A DNA stretch of 64,000 nucleotides from Auanema rhodensis (lineage: Eukaryota > Nematoda > Chromadorea > Rhabditida > Rhabditidae), in contig OZ059900.1 of NCBI GenBank assembly GCA_964057225.1, positions 20,723,638 to 20,787,637 on the forward strand, written 5' to 3'. Under the pieces are notes generated by a model. It saw only the letters and a list, made by a program, of their open reading frames with translations, was not told the origin of the DNA and ran no database searches. This document shows, piece by piece, positions 49,901 to 63,415 of this stretch (positions are counted from its first letter, which is position 1; each line of letters begins with the position of its first letter). Position numbers and translations under genes: made by a program.

Positions 49901-52900
49901 CATATTCTGAGGGCACGCCCCTTATGGCTAATATTGATTAAATCGATTTTTGTTCATATGAGTCGTCAAATGCAACGAATTTCAGCGTGTTACATACTAA
50001 AATGAAGCATTTTACATGCTGAACACTAAAAAAATACAAAAACACAGTATTTCCCATGAGAAATATTTTATTATGCTGGAAAACCAGTTTTTGGAAATTT
50101 CGCTGTAAACAAGGTTTTGACTTACGATTTCATGTGTTCAAACTCATGCAATGTCAATGAAACCTATCTCAAAATTGTTCCTACAACGTCTAGTTCCACT
50201 TTCACGACAAAAAAACAGGGGTTAGAAAATTAAGGAAATTAGCATATTCTGAGGGCACGCCCCTTATGGCTAATATTGATTAAATCGATTTTTGTTCATA
50301 TGAGTCGTCAAATGAAACGAATTTCAGCGTGTTACATACTAAAATGAAGCATTTTACATGCTGAACACTATAAAAATACAAAAACACAGTATTTCCCATG
50401 AGAAATATTTTATTATGCTGGAAAACCAGTTTTTGGAAATTTCGCTGTAAACAAGTTTTTGACTTACGATTTCATGTGTTGAAACTCATGCAATGTTAAT
50501 GAAACCTAGCTCATAATTGTTCCTACAACGTCTAGTTCCACTTTCACGACAAAAAAACAGGGGTTAGAAAATTAAGGAAATTAGCATATTCTGAGGGCAC
50601 GCCTCTTATGGCTAATATTGATTAAATCGATTTTTGTTCATATGAGTCGTCAAATGCAACGAATTTCAGCGTGTTACATACTAAAATGAAGCATTTTACA
50701 TGCTGAACACTATAAAAATACAAAAACACAGTATTTCCCATGAGAAATATTTTATTATGCTGGAAAACCAGTTTTTGGAAATTTCGCTGTAAACAAGGTT
50801 TTGACTTACGATTTCATCTGTTCAAACTCATGCAATGTCAATGAAACCTAGCTCAAAATTGTTCGTACAACGTCTAGTTCCACTTTCACGACAAAAAAAC
50901 AGGGGTTAGAAAATTAAGGAAATTAGCATATTCTGAGGGCACGCCCCTTATGGCTAATATTGATTAAATCGATTTTTGTTCATATGAGTAGTCAAATGCA
51001 ACGAATTTCAGCGTGTTACATACTAAAATGAAGCATTTTACATGCTGAACACTAGAAAAATACAAAAACACAGTATTTCCCATGAGAAATATTTTATTAT
51101 GCTGGAAAACCAGTTTTTGGAAATTTCGCTGTAAACAAGGTTTTGACTTACGATTTCATCTGTTCAAACTCATGCAATGTCAATGAAACCTAGCTCAAAA
51201 TTGTTCGTACAACGTCTAGTTCCACTTTCACGACAAAAAAACAGGGGTTAGAAAATTAAGGAAATTAGCATATTCTGAGGGCACGCCCCTTATGGCTAAT
51301 ATTGATTAAATCGATTTTTGTTCATATGAGTCGTCAAATGCAACGAATTTCAGCGTGTTACATACTAAAATGAAGCATTTTACATGCTGAACACTAGAAA
51401 AATACAAAAACACAGTATTTCCCATGAGAAATATTTTATTATACTGGAAACCAGTTTTTGGAATTTTCGCTGTAAACAAGGTTTTGACTTACGATTTCAT
51501 GTGTTCAAACTCATGCAATGTCAATGAAACCTAGCTCAAAATTGTTCCTACAACGTCTAGTTCCACTTTCACGACAAAAAAACAGGGGTTAGAAAATTAA
51601 GGAAATTAGCATATTCTGAGGGCACGCCCTTTATGGCTAATATTGATTAAATCGATTTTTGTTCATATGGGTCGTCAAATGCAACGAATTTCAGCGTGTT
51701 ACATACTAAAATGAAGCATTTTACATGCTGAACACTATAAAAATACAAAAACACAGTATTTCCCATGAGAAATATTTTATTATGCTGGAAAACCAGTTTT
51801 TGGAAATTTCGCTGTAAACAAGGTTTTGACTTACGATTTCATGTGTTCAAACTCATGCAATGTCAATGAAACCTAGCTCAAAATTGTTCCTACAACGTCT
51901 AGTTCCACTTTCACGACAAAAAAACAGGGGTTAGAAAATTAAGGAAATTAGCATATTCTGAGGGCACGCCCCTTATGGCTAATATTGATTAAATCGATTT
52001 TTGTTCATATGAGTAGTCAAATGCAACGAATTTCAGCGTGTTACATACTAAAATGAAGCATTTTACATGCTGAACACTAGAAAAATACAAAAACACAGTA
52101 TTTCCCATGAGAAATATTTTATTATGCTGGAAAACCAGTTTTTGGAAATTTCGCTGTAAACAAGGTTTTGACTTACGATTTCATGTGTTCAAACTCATGC
52201 AATGTCAATGAAACCTAGCTCAAAACTGTTCCTACAACGTCTAGTTCCACTTTCACGACAAAAAAACAGGGGTTAGAAAATTAAGGAAATTAGCATATTC
52301 TGAGGGCACGCCCCTTATGGCTAATATTGATTAAATCGATTTTTGTTCATATGAGTCGTCAAATGCAACGAATTTCAGCGTGTTACATACTAAAATGAAG
52401 CATTTTACATGCTGAACACTATAAAAATACAAAAACACAGTATTTCCCATGAGAAATATTTTATTATGCTGGAAAACCAGTTTTTGGAAATTTCGCTGTA
52501 AACAAGGTTTTGACTTACGATTTCATGTGTTCAAACTCATGCAATGTCAATGAAACCTAGCTCATAATTGTTCCTACAACGTCTAGTTCCACTTTCACGA
52601 CAAAAAAACAGGGGTTAGAAAATTAAGGAAATTAGCATATTCTGAGGGCACGCCTCTTATGGCTAATATTGATTAAATCGATTTTTGTTCATATGAGTCG
52701 TCAAATGCAACGAATTTCAGCGTGTTACATACTAAAATGAAGCATTTTACATGCTGAACACTATAAAAATACAAAAACACAGTATTTCCCATGAGAAATA
52801 TTTTATTATGCTGGAAAACCAGTTTTTGGAAATTTCGCTGTAAACAAGGTTTTGACTTACGATTTCATGTGTTCAAACTCATGCAATGTCAATGAAACCT

Positions 52901-53242
52901 AGCTCAAAATTGTTCGTACAACGTCTAGTTCCACTTTCACGACAAAAAAACAGGGGTTAGAAAATTAAGGAAATTAGCATATTCTGAGGGCACGCCCCTT
53001 ATGGCTAATATTGATTAAATCGATTTTTGTTCATATGAGTCGTCAAATGCAACGAATTTCAGCGTGTTACATACTAAAATGAAGCATTTTACATGCTGAA
53101 CACTAAAAAAATACAAAAACACAGTATTTCCCATGAGAAATATTTTATTATGCTGGAAAACCAGTTTTTGGAAATTTCGCTGTAAACAAGGTTTTGACTT
53201 ACGATTTCATGTGTTCAAACTCATGCAATGTCAATGAAACCT
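46951..53242 (-). repeat. Tandem duplication of a 3077-bp nine-monomer unit
   Basis: Rare variants repeat at a constant 3077-bp offset: cctatctc (near 47088 and 50165), gttgaaactc with gttaatg (47404 and 50481), attatactggaaacc (48361 and 51438), ccctttatgg, catatgggtcg (48591 and 51668), and actaaaaaaat (near 50028 and 53105). The matching stretch stops between 46950 and 47088 on the left and between 53105 and 53242 on the right. I saw no difference between copies at the sites compared. Confidence 0.92.
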
Positions 53243-55156
53243 AGCTCAAAATTGTTCCTACAACGTCTAGTTCCACTTTCACGACAAAAAAACAGGGGTT
53301 AGAAAATTAAGGAAATTAGCATATTCTGAGGGCACGCCCTTTATGGCTAATATTGATTAAATCGATTTTTGTTCATATGAGTCGTCAAATGCAACGAATT
53401 TCAGCGTGTTACATACTAAAATGAAGCATTTTACATGCTGAACACTATAAAAATACAAAAACACAGTATTTCCCATGAGAAATATTTTATTATGCTGGAA
53501 AACCAGTTTTTGGAAATTTCGCTGTAAACAAGGTTTTGACTTACGATTTCATGTGTTCAAACTCATGCAATGTCAATGAAACCTAGCTCAAAATTGTTCC
53601 TACAACGTCTAGTTCCACTTTCACGACAAAAAAACAGGGGTTAGAAAATTAAGGAAATTAGCATATTCTGAGGGCACGCCCTTTATGGCTAATATTGATT
53701 AAATCGATTTTTGTTCATATGAGTCGTCAAATGCAACGAATTTCAGCGTGTTACATACTAAAATGAAGCATTTTACATGCTGAACACTATAAAAATACAA
53801 AAACACAGTATTTCCCATGAGAAATATTTTATTATGCTGGAAAACCAGTTTTTGGAAATTTCGCTGTAAACAAGGTTTTGACTTACGATTTCATGTGTTC
53901 AAACTCATGCAATGTCAATGAAACCTAGCTCAAAATTGTTCGTACAACGTCTAGTTCCACTTTCACGACAAAAAAACAGGGGTTAGAAAATTAAGGAAAT
54001 TAGCATATTCTGAGGGCACGCCCCTTATGGCTAATATTGATTAAATCGATTTTTGTTCATATGAGTCGTCAAATGCAACGAATTTCAGCGTGTTACATAC
54101 TAAAATGAAGCATTTTACATGCTGAACACTAAAAAAATACAAAAACACAGTATTTCCCATGAGAAATATTTTATTATGCTGGAAAACCAGTTTTTGGAAA
54201 TTTCGCTGTAAACAAGGTTTTGACTTACGATTTCATGTGTTCAAACTCATGCAATGTCAATGAAACCTAGCTCAAAATTGTTCCTACAACGTCTAGTTCC
54301 ACTTTCACGACAAAAAAACAGGGGTTAGAAAATTAAGGAAATTAGCATATTCTGAGGGCACGCCCTTTATGGCTAATATTGATTAAATCGATTTTTGTTC
54401 ATATGAGTCGTCAAATGCAACGAATTTCAGCGTGTTACATACTAAAATGAAGCATTTTACATGCTGAACACTATAAAAATACAAAAACACAGTATTTCCC
54501 ATGAGAAATATTTTATTATGCTGGAAAACCAGTTTTTGGAAATTTCGCTGTAAACAAGGTTTTGACTTACGATTTCATGTGTTCAAACTCATGCAATGTC
54601 AATGAAACCTAGCTCAAAATTGTTCCTACAACGTCTAGTTCCACTTTCACGACAAAAAAACAGGGGTTAGAAAATTAAGGAAATTAGCATATTCTGAGGG
54701 CACGCCCTTTATGGCTAATATTGATTAAATCGATTTTTGTTCATATGAGTCGTCAAATGCAACGAATTTCAGCGTGTTACATACTAAAATGAAGCATTTT
54801 ACATGCTGAACACTATAAAAATACAAAAACACAGTATTTCCCATGAGAAATATTTTATTATGCTGGAAAATCAGTTTTTGGAAATTTCGCTGTAAACAAG
54901 GTTTTGACTTACAATTTCATGTGTTCAAACTCATGCAATGTCAATGAAACCTAGCTCAAAATTGTTCCTACAACGTCTAATTCCACTTTCACGACAAAAA
55001 AACAGGGGTTAGAAAATTAAGGAAATTAGCATATTCTGAGGGCACGCCCCTTATGGCTAATATTGATTAAATCGATTTTTGTTCATATGAGTCGTGAAAT
55101 GCAACGAATTTCAGCGTGTTACATACTAAAATGAAGCATTTTACATGCTGAACACT
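53105..55156 (-). repeat. 1026-bp trimer higher-order repeat (ctaaaaaaat / ccctttatgg)
   Basis: Unit: ctaaaaaaat with ttcctac and ccctttatgg; ctataaaaat with ttcctac and ccctttatgg; ctataaaaat with ttcgtac and cccctt. The ctaaaaaaat mark is at 53104 and 54130 (1026 bp). In the second round the third monomer instead carries aaaatcag, ttacaatttc and taattcc. Confidence 0.83.
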
Positions 55157-56866
55157 AGAAAAATACAAAAACACAGTATTTCCCATGAGAAATATTTTAT
55201 TATGCTGGAAAACCAGTTTTTGGAAATTTCGCTGTAAACAAGGTTTTGACTTACGATTTCATGTGTTCAAACTCATGCAATGTCAATGAAACCTAGCTCA
55301 AAATTGTACGTACAACGTCTAGTTCCACTTTCACGACAAAAAAACAGGGGTTAGAAAATTAAGGAAGTTAGCATATTCTGAGGGCACGCCCCTTATGGCT
55401 AATATTGATTAAATCGATTTTTGTTCATATGAGTCGTCAAATGCAACGAATTTCAGCGTGTTACATACTAAAATGAAGCATTTTACATGCTGAACACTAA
55501 AAAAATACAAAAACACAGTATTTCCCATGAGAAATATTTTATTATGCTGGAAAACCAGTTTTTGGAAATTTCGCTGTAAACAAGGTTTTGACTTACGATT
55601 TCATGTGTTCAAACTCATGCAATGTCAATGAAACCTAGCTCAAAATTGTTCCTACAACGTCTAGTTCCACTTTCACGACAAAAAAACAGGGGTTAGAAAA
55701 TTAAGGAAATTAGCATATTCTGAGGGCACGCCCTTTATGGCTAATATTGATTAAATCGATTTTTGTTCATATGAGTCGTCAAATGCAACGAATTTCAGCG
55801 TGTTACATACTAAAATGAAGCATTTTACATGCTGAACACTAGAAAAATACAAAAACACAGTATTTCCCATGAGAAATATTTTATTATGCTGGAAAACCAG
55901 TTTTTGGAAATTTCGCTGTAAACAAGGTTTTGACTTACGATTTCATGTGTTCAAACTCATGCAATGTCAATGAAACCTAGCTCAAAATTGTTCCTACAAC
56001 GTCTAGTTCCACTTTCACGACAAAAAAACAGGGGTTAGAAAATTAAGGAAATTAGCATATTCTGAGGGCACGCCCTTTATGGCTAATATTGATTAAATCG
56101 ATTTTTGTTCATATGAGTCGTCAAATGCAACGAATTTCAGCGTGTTACATACTAAAATGAAGCATTTTACATGCTGAACACTATAAAAATACAAAAACAC
56201 AGTATTTCCCATGAGAAATATTTTATTATGCTGGAAAATCAGTTTTTGGAAATTTCGCTGTAAACAAGGTTTTGACTTACAATTTCATGTGTTCAAACTC
56301 ATGCAATGTCAATGAAACCTAGCTCAAAATTGTTCCTACAACGTCTAATTCCACTTTCACGACAAAAAAACAGGGGTTAGAAAATTAAGGAAATTAGCAT
56401 ATTCTGAGGGCACGCCCCTTATGGCTAATATTGATTAAATCGATTTTTGTTCATATGAGTCGTGAAATGCAACGAATTTCAGCGTGTTACATACTAAAAT
56501 GAAGCATTTTACATGCTGAACACTAGAAAAATACAAAAACACAGTATTTCCCATGAGAAATATTTTATTATGCTGGAAAACCAGTTTTTGGAAATTTCGC
56601 TGTAAACAAGGTTTTGACTTACGATTTCATGTGTTCAAACTCATGCAATGTCAATGAAACCTAGCTCAAAATTGTTCGTACAACGTCTAGTTCAACTTTC
56701 ACGACAAAAAAACAGGGGTTAGAAAATTAAGGAAGTTAGCATATTCTGAGGGCACGCCCCTTATGGCTAATATTGATTAAATCGATTTTTGTTCATATGA
56801 GTCGTCAAATGCAACGAATTTCAGCGTGTTACATACTAAAATGAAGCATTTTACATGCTGAACACT
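54480..56866 (-). repeat. 1368-bp four-monomer duplication
   Basis: The rare changes aaaatcag (54871 and 56239), ttacaatttc (54909 and 56277), gtcgtgaaatg and ggaagttag (55367 and 56735) repeat with a 1368-bp offset. Differences between copies: ttgtacgtac near 55315 against ttgttcgtac, ttccactt against ttcaactt near 56692, and ctaaaaaaat near 55498 against ctagaaaaat. Confidence 0.86.
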
Positions 56867-59090
56867 AGAAAAATACAAAAACACAGTATTTCCCATGAGA
56901 AATATTTTATTATGCTGGAAAACCAGTTTTTGGAAATTTCGCTGTAAACAAGGTTTTGACTTACGATTTCATGTGTTCAAACTCATGCAATGTCAATGAA
57001 ACCTAGCTCAAAATTGTTCCTACAACGTCTAGTTCCACTTTCACGACAAAAAAACAGGGGTTAGAAAATTAAGGAAATTAGCATATTCTGAGGGCACGCT
57101 CCTTATGGCTAATATTGATTAAATCGATTTTTGTTCATATGAGTCGTCAAATGCAACGAATTTCAGCGTGTTACATACTAAAATGAAGCATTTTACATGC
57201 TGAACACTAGAAAAATACAAAAACACAGTATTTCCCATGAGAAATATTTTATTATGCTGGAAAACCAGTTTTTGGAAATTTCGCTGTAAACAAGGTTTTG
57301 ACTTACGATTTCATGTGTTCAAACTCATGCAATGTCAATGAAACCTAGCTGAAAATTGTTCCTACAACGTCTAGTTCCACTTTCACGACAAAAAAACAGG
57401 GGATAGAAAATTAAGGAAATTAGCATATTCTGAGGGCACGCCCCTTATGGCTAATATTGATTAAATCGATTTTTGTTCATATGAGTCGTCAAATGCAACG
57501 AATTTCAGCGTGTTACATACTAAAATGAAGCATTTTACATGCTGAACACTATAAAAATACAGAAACACAGTATTTCCCATGAGAAATATTTTATTATGCT
57601 GGAAAACCAGTTTTTGGAAATTTCGCTGTAAACAAGGTTTTGACTTACGATTTCATGTGTTCAAACTCATGCAATGTCAATGAAACCTAGCTCAAAATTG
57701 TTCGTACAACGTCTAGTTCCACTTTCACGACAAAAAAACAGGGGTTAGAAAATTAAGGAAATTAGCATATTCTGAGGGCACGCCCCTTATGGCTAATATT
57801 GATTAAATCGATTTTTGTTCATATGAGTCGTCAAATGCAACGAATTTCAGCGTGTTACATACTAAAATGAAGCATTTTACATGCTGAACACTATAAAAAT
57901 ACAAAAACACAGTATTTCCCATGAGAAATATTTTATTATGCTGGAAAACAAGTTTTTGGAAATTTCGCTGTAAACAAGGTTTTGACTTACGATTTCATGT
58001 GTTCAAACTCATGCAATGTCAATGAAACCTAGCTCAAAATTGTTCGTACAACGTCTAGTTCCACTTTCACGACAAAAAAACAGGGGTTAGAAAATTAAGG
58101 AAATTAGCATATTCTGAGGGCACGCCCCTTATGGCTAATATTGATTAAATCGATTTTTGTTCATATGAGTCGTCAAATGCAACGAATTTCAGCGTGTTAC
58201 ATACTAAAATGAAGCATTTTACATGCTGAACACTATAAAAATACAAAAACACAGTATTTCCCATGAGAAATATTTTATTATGCTGGAAAACCAGTTTTTG
58301 GAAATTTCGCTGTAAACAAGGTTTTGACTTACGATTTCATGTGTTCAAACTCATGCAATGTCAATGAAACCTAGCTCAACATTGTTCCTACAACGTCTAG
58401 TTCCACTTTCACGACAAAAAACAGGGGTTAGAAAATTAAGGAAATTAGCATATTCTGAGGGCACGCCCCTTATGGCTAATATTGATTAAATCGATTTTTG
58501 TTCATATGAGTCGTCAAATGCAACGAATTTCAGCGTGTTACATACTAAAATGAAGCATTTTACATGCTGAACACTAGAAAAATACAAAAACACAGTATTT
58601 CCATGAGAAATATTTTATTATGCTGGAAAACCAGTTTTTGGAAATTTCGCTGTAAACAAGGTTTTGACTTACGATTTCATGTGTTCAAACTCATGCAATG
58701 TCAATGAAACCTAGCTCAAAATTGTTCCTACAACGTCTAATTCCACTTTCACGACAAAAAAACAGGGGTTAGAAAATTAAGGAAATTAGCATATTCTGAG
58801 GGCACGCCCCTTATGGCTAATATTGATTAAATCGATTTTTGTTCATATGAGTCGTCAAATGCAACGAATTTCAGCGTGTTACATACTAAAATGAAGCATT
58901 TTACATGCTGAACACTATAAAAATACAAAAACACAGTATTTCCCATGAGAAATATTTTATTATGCTGGAAAACCAGTTTTTGGAAATTTCGCTGTAAACA
59001 AGGTTTTGACTTACGATTTCATGTGTTCAAACTCATGCAATGTCAATGAAACCTAGCTCAAAATTGTTCCTACAACGTCTAGTTCCATTT
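56867..59090 (-). repeat. First copy of the sixteen-monomer-spaced block and flanks
   Basis: From about 57405 the series gaaaattg (near 57351), acagaaacac (57561), aaaacaag (57949), caacattg (58379) and a shortened A run is repeated 5470 bp downstream at 63031, 63419 and 63849. Flanking differences are cacgctcctt near 57097 and ggggatag near 57401, present only here. A one-base loss, tatttccatg, lies near 58600. Confidence 0.85.
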
Positions 59091-62000
59091 TCACGACAAA
59101 AAAACAGGGGTTAGAAAATTAAGGAAATTAGCATATTCTGAGGGCACGCCCCTTATGGCTAATATTGATTAAATCGATTTTTGTTCATATGAGTCGTCAA
59201 ATGCAACGAATTTCAGCGTGTTACATACTAAAATGAAGCATTTTACATGCTGAACACTATAAAAATACAAAAACACAGTATTTCCCATGAGAAATATTTT
59301 ATTATGCTGGAAAACCAGTTTTTGGAAATTTCGCTGTAAACAAGTTTTTGACTTACGATTTCATGTGTTCAAACTCATGCAATGTCAATGAAACCTAGCT
59401 CAAAATTGTTCCTACAACGTCTAGTTCCACTTTCACGACAAAAAAACAGGGGTTAGAAAATTAAGGAAATTAGCATATTCTGAGGGCACGCCTCTTATGG
59501 CTAATATTGATTAAATCGATTTTTGTTCATATGAGTCGTCAAATGCAACGAATTTCAGCGTGTTACATACTAAAATGAAGCATTTTACATGCTGAACACT
59601 ATAAAATTACAAAAACACAGTATTTCCCATGAGAAATATTTTATTATGCTGGAAAACCAGTTTTTGGAAATTTCGCTGTAAACAAGGTTTTGACTTACGA
59701 TTTCATGTGTTCAAACTCATGCAATGTCAATGAAACCTAGCTCAAAATTGTTCCTACAACGTCTAGTTCCACTTTCACGACAAAAAAACAGGGGTTAGAA
59801 AATTAAGGAAATTAGCATATTCTGAGGGCACGCCCCTTATGGCTAATATTGATTAAATCGATTTTTGTTCATATGAGTCGTCAAATGAAACGAATTTCAG
59901 CGTGTTACATACTAAAATGAAGCATTTTACATGCTGAACACTATAAAAATACAAAAACACAGTATTTCCCATGAGAAATATTTTATTATGCTGGAAAACC
60001 AGTTTTTGGAAAGTTCGCTGTAAATAAGGTTTTGACTTACGATTTCATGTGTTCAAACTCATGCAATGTCAATGAAACCTAGCTCAAAATTGTTCGTACA
60101 ACGTCTAGTTCCACTTTCACGACAAAAAAACAGGGGTTAGAAAATTAAGGAAATTAGCATATTCTGAGGGCACGCCCCTTATGGCTAATATTGATTAAAT
60201 CGATTTTTGTTCATATGAGTAGTCAAATGCAACGAATTTCAGCGTGTTACATACTAAAATGAAGCATTTTACATGCTGAACACTATAAAAATACAAAAAC
60301 ACAGTATTTCCCATGAGAAATATTTTATTATGCTGGAAAACCAGTTTTTGGAAATTTCGCTGTAAACAAGGTTTTGACTTACGATTTCATGTGTTCAAAC
60401 TCATGCAATGTCAATGAAACCTAGCTCAAAATTGTTCCTACAACGTCTAATTCCACTTTCACGACAAAAAAACAGGGGTTAGAAAATTAAGGAAATTAGC
60501 ATATTCTGAGGGCACGCCCCTTATGGCTAATATTGATTAAATCGATTTTTGTTCATATGAGTCGTCAAATGCAACGAATTTCAGCGTGTTACATACTAAA
60601 ATGAAGCATTTTACATGCTGAACACTAGAAAAATACAAAAACACAGTATTTCCCATGAGAAATATTTTATTATGCTGGAAAACCAGTTTTTGGAAATTTC
60701 GCTGTAAACAAGGTTTTGACTTACGATTTCATGTGTTCAAACTCATGCAATGTCAATGAAACCTAGCTGAAAATTGTTCCTACAACGTCTAGTTCCACTT
60801 TCACGACAAAAAAACAGGGGTTAGAAAATTAAGGAAATTAGCATATTCTGAGGGCACGCCCCTTATGGCTAATATTGATTAAATCGATTTTTGTTCATAT
60901 GAGTCGTCAAATGCAACGAATTTCAGCGTGTTACATACTAAAATGAAGCATTTTACATGCTGAACACTATAAAAATACAGAAACACAGTATTTCCCATGA
61001 GAAATATTTTATTATGCTGGAAAACCAGTTTTTGGAAATTTCGCTGTAAACAAGGTTTTGACTTACGATTTCATGTGTTCAAACTCATGCAATGTCAATG
61101 AAACCTAGCTCAAAATTGTTCGTACAACGTCTAGTTCCACTTTCACGACAAAAAAACAGGGGTTAGAAAATTAAGGAAATTAGCATATTCTGAGGGCACG
61201 CCCCTTATGGCTAATATTGATTAAATCGATTTTTGTTCATATGAGTCGTCAAATGCAACGAATTTCAGCGTGTTACATACTAAAATGAAGCATTTTACAT
61301 GCTGAACACTATAAAAATACAAAAACACAGTATTTCCCATGAGAAATATTTTATTATGCTGGAAAACCAGTTTTTGGAAATTTCGCTGTAAACAAGTTTT
61401 TGACTTACGATTTCATGTGTTCAAACTCATGCAATGTCAATGAAACCTAGCTCAAAATTGTTCCTACAACGTCTAGTTCCACTTTCACGACAAAAAAACA
61501 GGGGTTAGAAAATTAAGGAAATTAGCATATTCTGAGGGCACGCCTCTTATGGCTAATATTGATTAAATCGATTTTTGTTCATATGAGTCGTCAAATGCAA
61601 CGAATTTCAGCGTGTTACATACTAAAATGAAGCATTTTACATGCTGAACACTATAAAATTACAAAAACACAGTATTTCCCATGAGAAATATTTTATTATG
61701 CTGGAAAACCAGTTTTTGGAAATTTCGCTGTAAACAAGGTTTTGACTTACGATTTCATGTGTTCAAACTCATGCAATGTCAATGAAACCTAGCTCAAAAT
61801 TGTTCCTACAACGTCTAGTTCCACTTTCACGACAAAAAAACAGGGGTTAGAAAATTAAGGAAATTAGCATATTCTGAGGGCACGCCCCTTATGGCTAATA
61901 TTGATTAAATCGATTTTTGTTCATATGAGTCGTCAAATGAAACGAATTTCAGCGTGTTACATACTAAAATGAAGCATTTTACATGCTGAACACTATAAAA

Positions 62001-63415
62001 ATACAAAAACACAGTATTTCCCATGAGAAATATTTTATTATGCTGGAAAACCAGTTTTTGGAAAGTTCGCTGTAAATAAGGTTTTGACTTACGATTTCAT
62101 GTGTTCAAACTCATGCAATGTCAATGAAACCTAGCTCAAAATTGTTCGTACAACGTCTAGTTCCACTTTCACGACAAAAAAACAGGGGTTAGAAAATTAA
62201 GGAAATTAGCATATTCTGAGGGCACGCCCCTTATGGCTAATATTGATTAAATCGATTTTTGTTCATATGAGTAGTCAAATGCAACGAATTTCAGCGTGTT
62301 ACATACTAAAATGAAGCATTTTACATGCTGAACACTATAAAAATACAAAAACACAGTATTTCCCATGAGAAATATTTTATTATGCTGGAAAACCAGTTTT
62401 TGGAAATTTCGCTGTAAACAAGGTTTTGACTTACGATTTCATGTGTTCAAACTCATGCAATGTCAATGAAACCTAGCTCAAAATTGTTCCTACAACGTCT
62501 AATTCCACTTTCACGACAAAAAAACAGGGGTTAGAAAATTAAGGAAATTAGCATATTCTGAGGGCACGCCCCTTATGGCTAATATTGATTAAATCGATTT
62601 TTGTTCATATGAGTCGTCAAATGCAACGAATTTCAGCGTGTTACATACTAAAATGAAGCATTTTACATGCTGAACACTAGAAAAATACAAAAACACAGTA
62701 TTTCCCATGAGAAATATTTTATTATGCTGGAAAACCAGTTTTTGGAAATTTCGCTGTAAACAAGGTTTTGACTTACGATTTCATGTGTTCAAACTCATGC
62801 AATGTCAATGAAACCTAGCTGAAAATTGTTCCTACAACGTCTAGTTCCACTTTCACGACAAAAAAACAGGGGTTAGAAAATTAAGGAAATTAGCATATTC
62901 TGAGGGCACGCCCCTTATGGCTAATATTGATTAAATCGATTTTTGTTCATATGAGTCGTCAAATGCAACGAATTTCAGCGTGTTACATACTAAAATGAAG
63001 CATTTTACATGCTGAACACTATAAAAATACAGAAACACAGTATTTCCCATGAGAAATATTTTATTATGCTGGAAAACCAGTTTTTGGAAATTTCGCTGTA
63101 AACAAGGTTTTGACTTACGATTTCATGTGTTCAAACTCATGCAATGTCAATGAAACCTAGCTCAAAATTGTTCGTACAACGTCTAGTTCCACTTTCACGA
63201 CAAAAAAACAGGGGTTAGAAAATTAAGGAAATTAGCATATTCTGAGGGCACGCCCCTTATGGCTAATATTGATTAAATCGATTTTTGTTCATATGAGTCG
63301 TCAAATGCAACGAATTTCAGCGTGTTACATACTAAAATGAAGCATTTTACATGCTGAACACTATAAAAATACAAAAACACAGTATTTCCCATGAGAAATA
63401 TTTTATTATGCTGGA
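59090..63415 (-). repeat. Tandem duplication of a 2052-bp six-monomer unit
   Basis: The acaagt monomer with cctctt (59341 and 61393), ctataaaatt, tgaaacg with aaagttcgc and aaataagg (60009 and 62061), gtagtc, taattcc, gctgaaaattg and acagaaacac (60979 and 63031) all repeat at 2052 bp. Matching begins after ttccatttt near 59087 and ends before aaaacaag near 63420. Confidence 0.9.
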
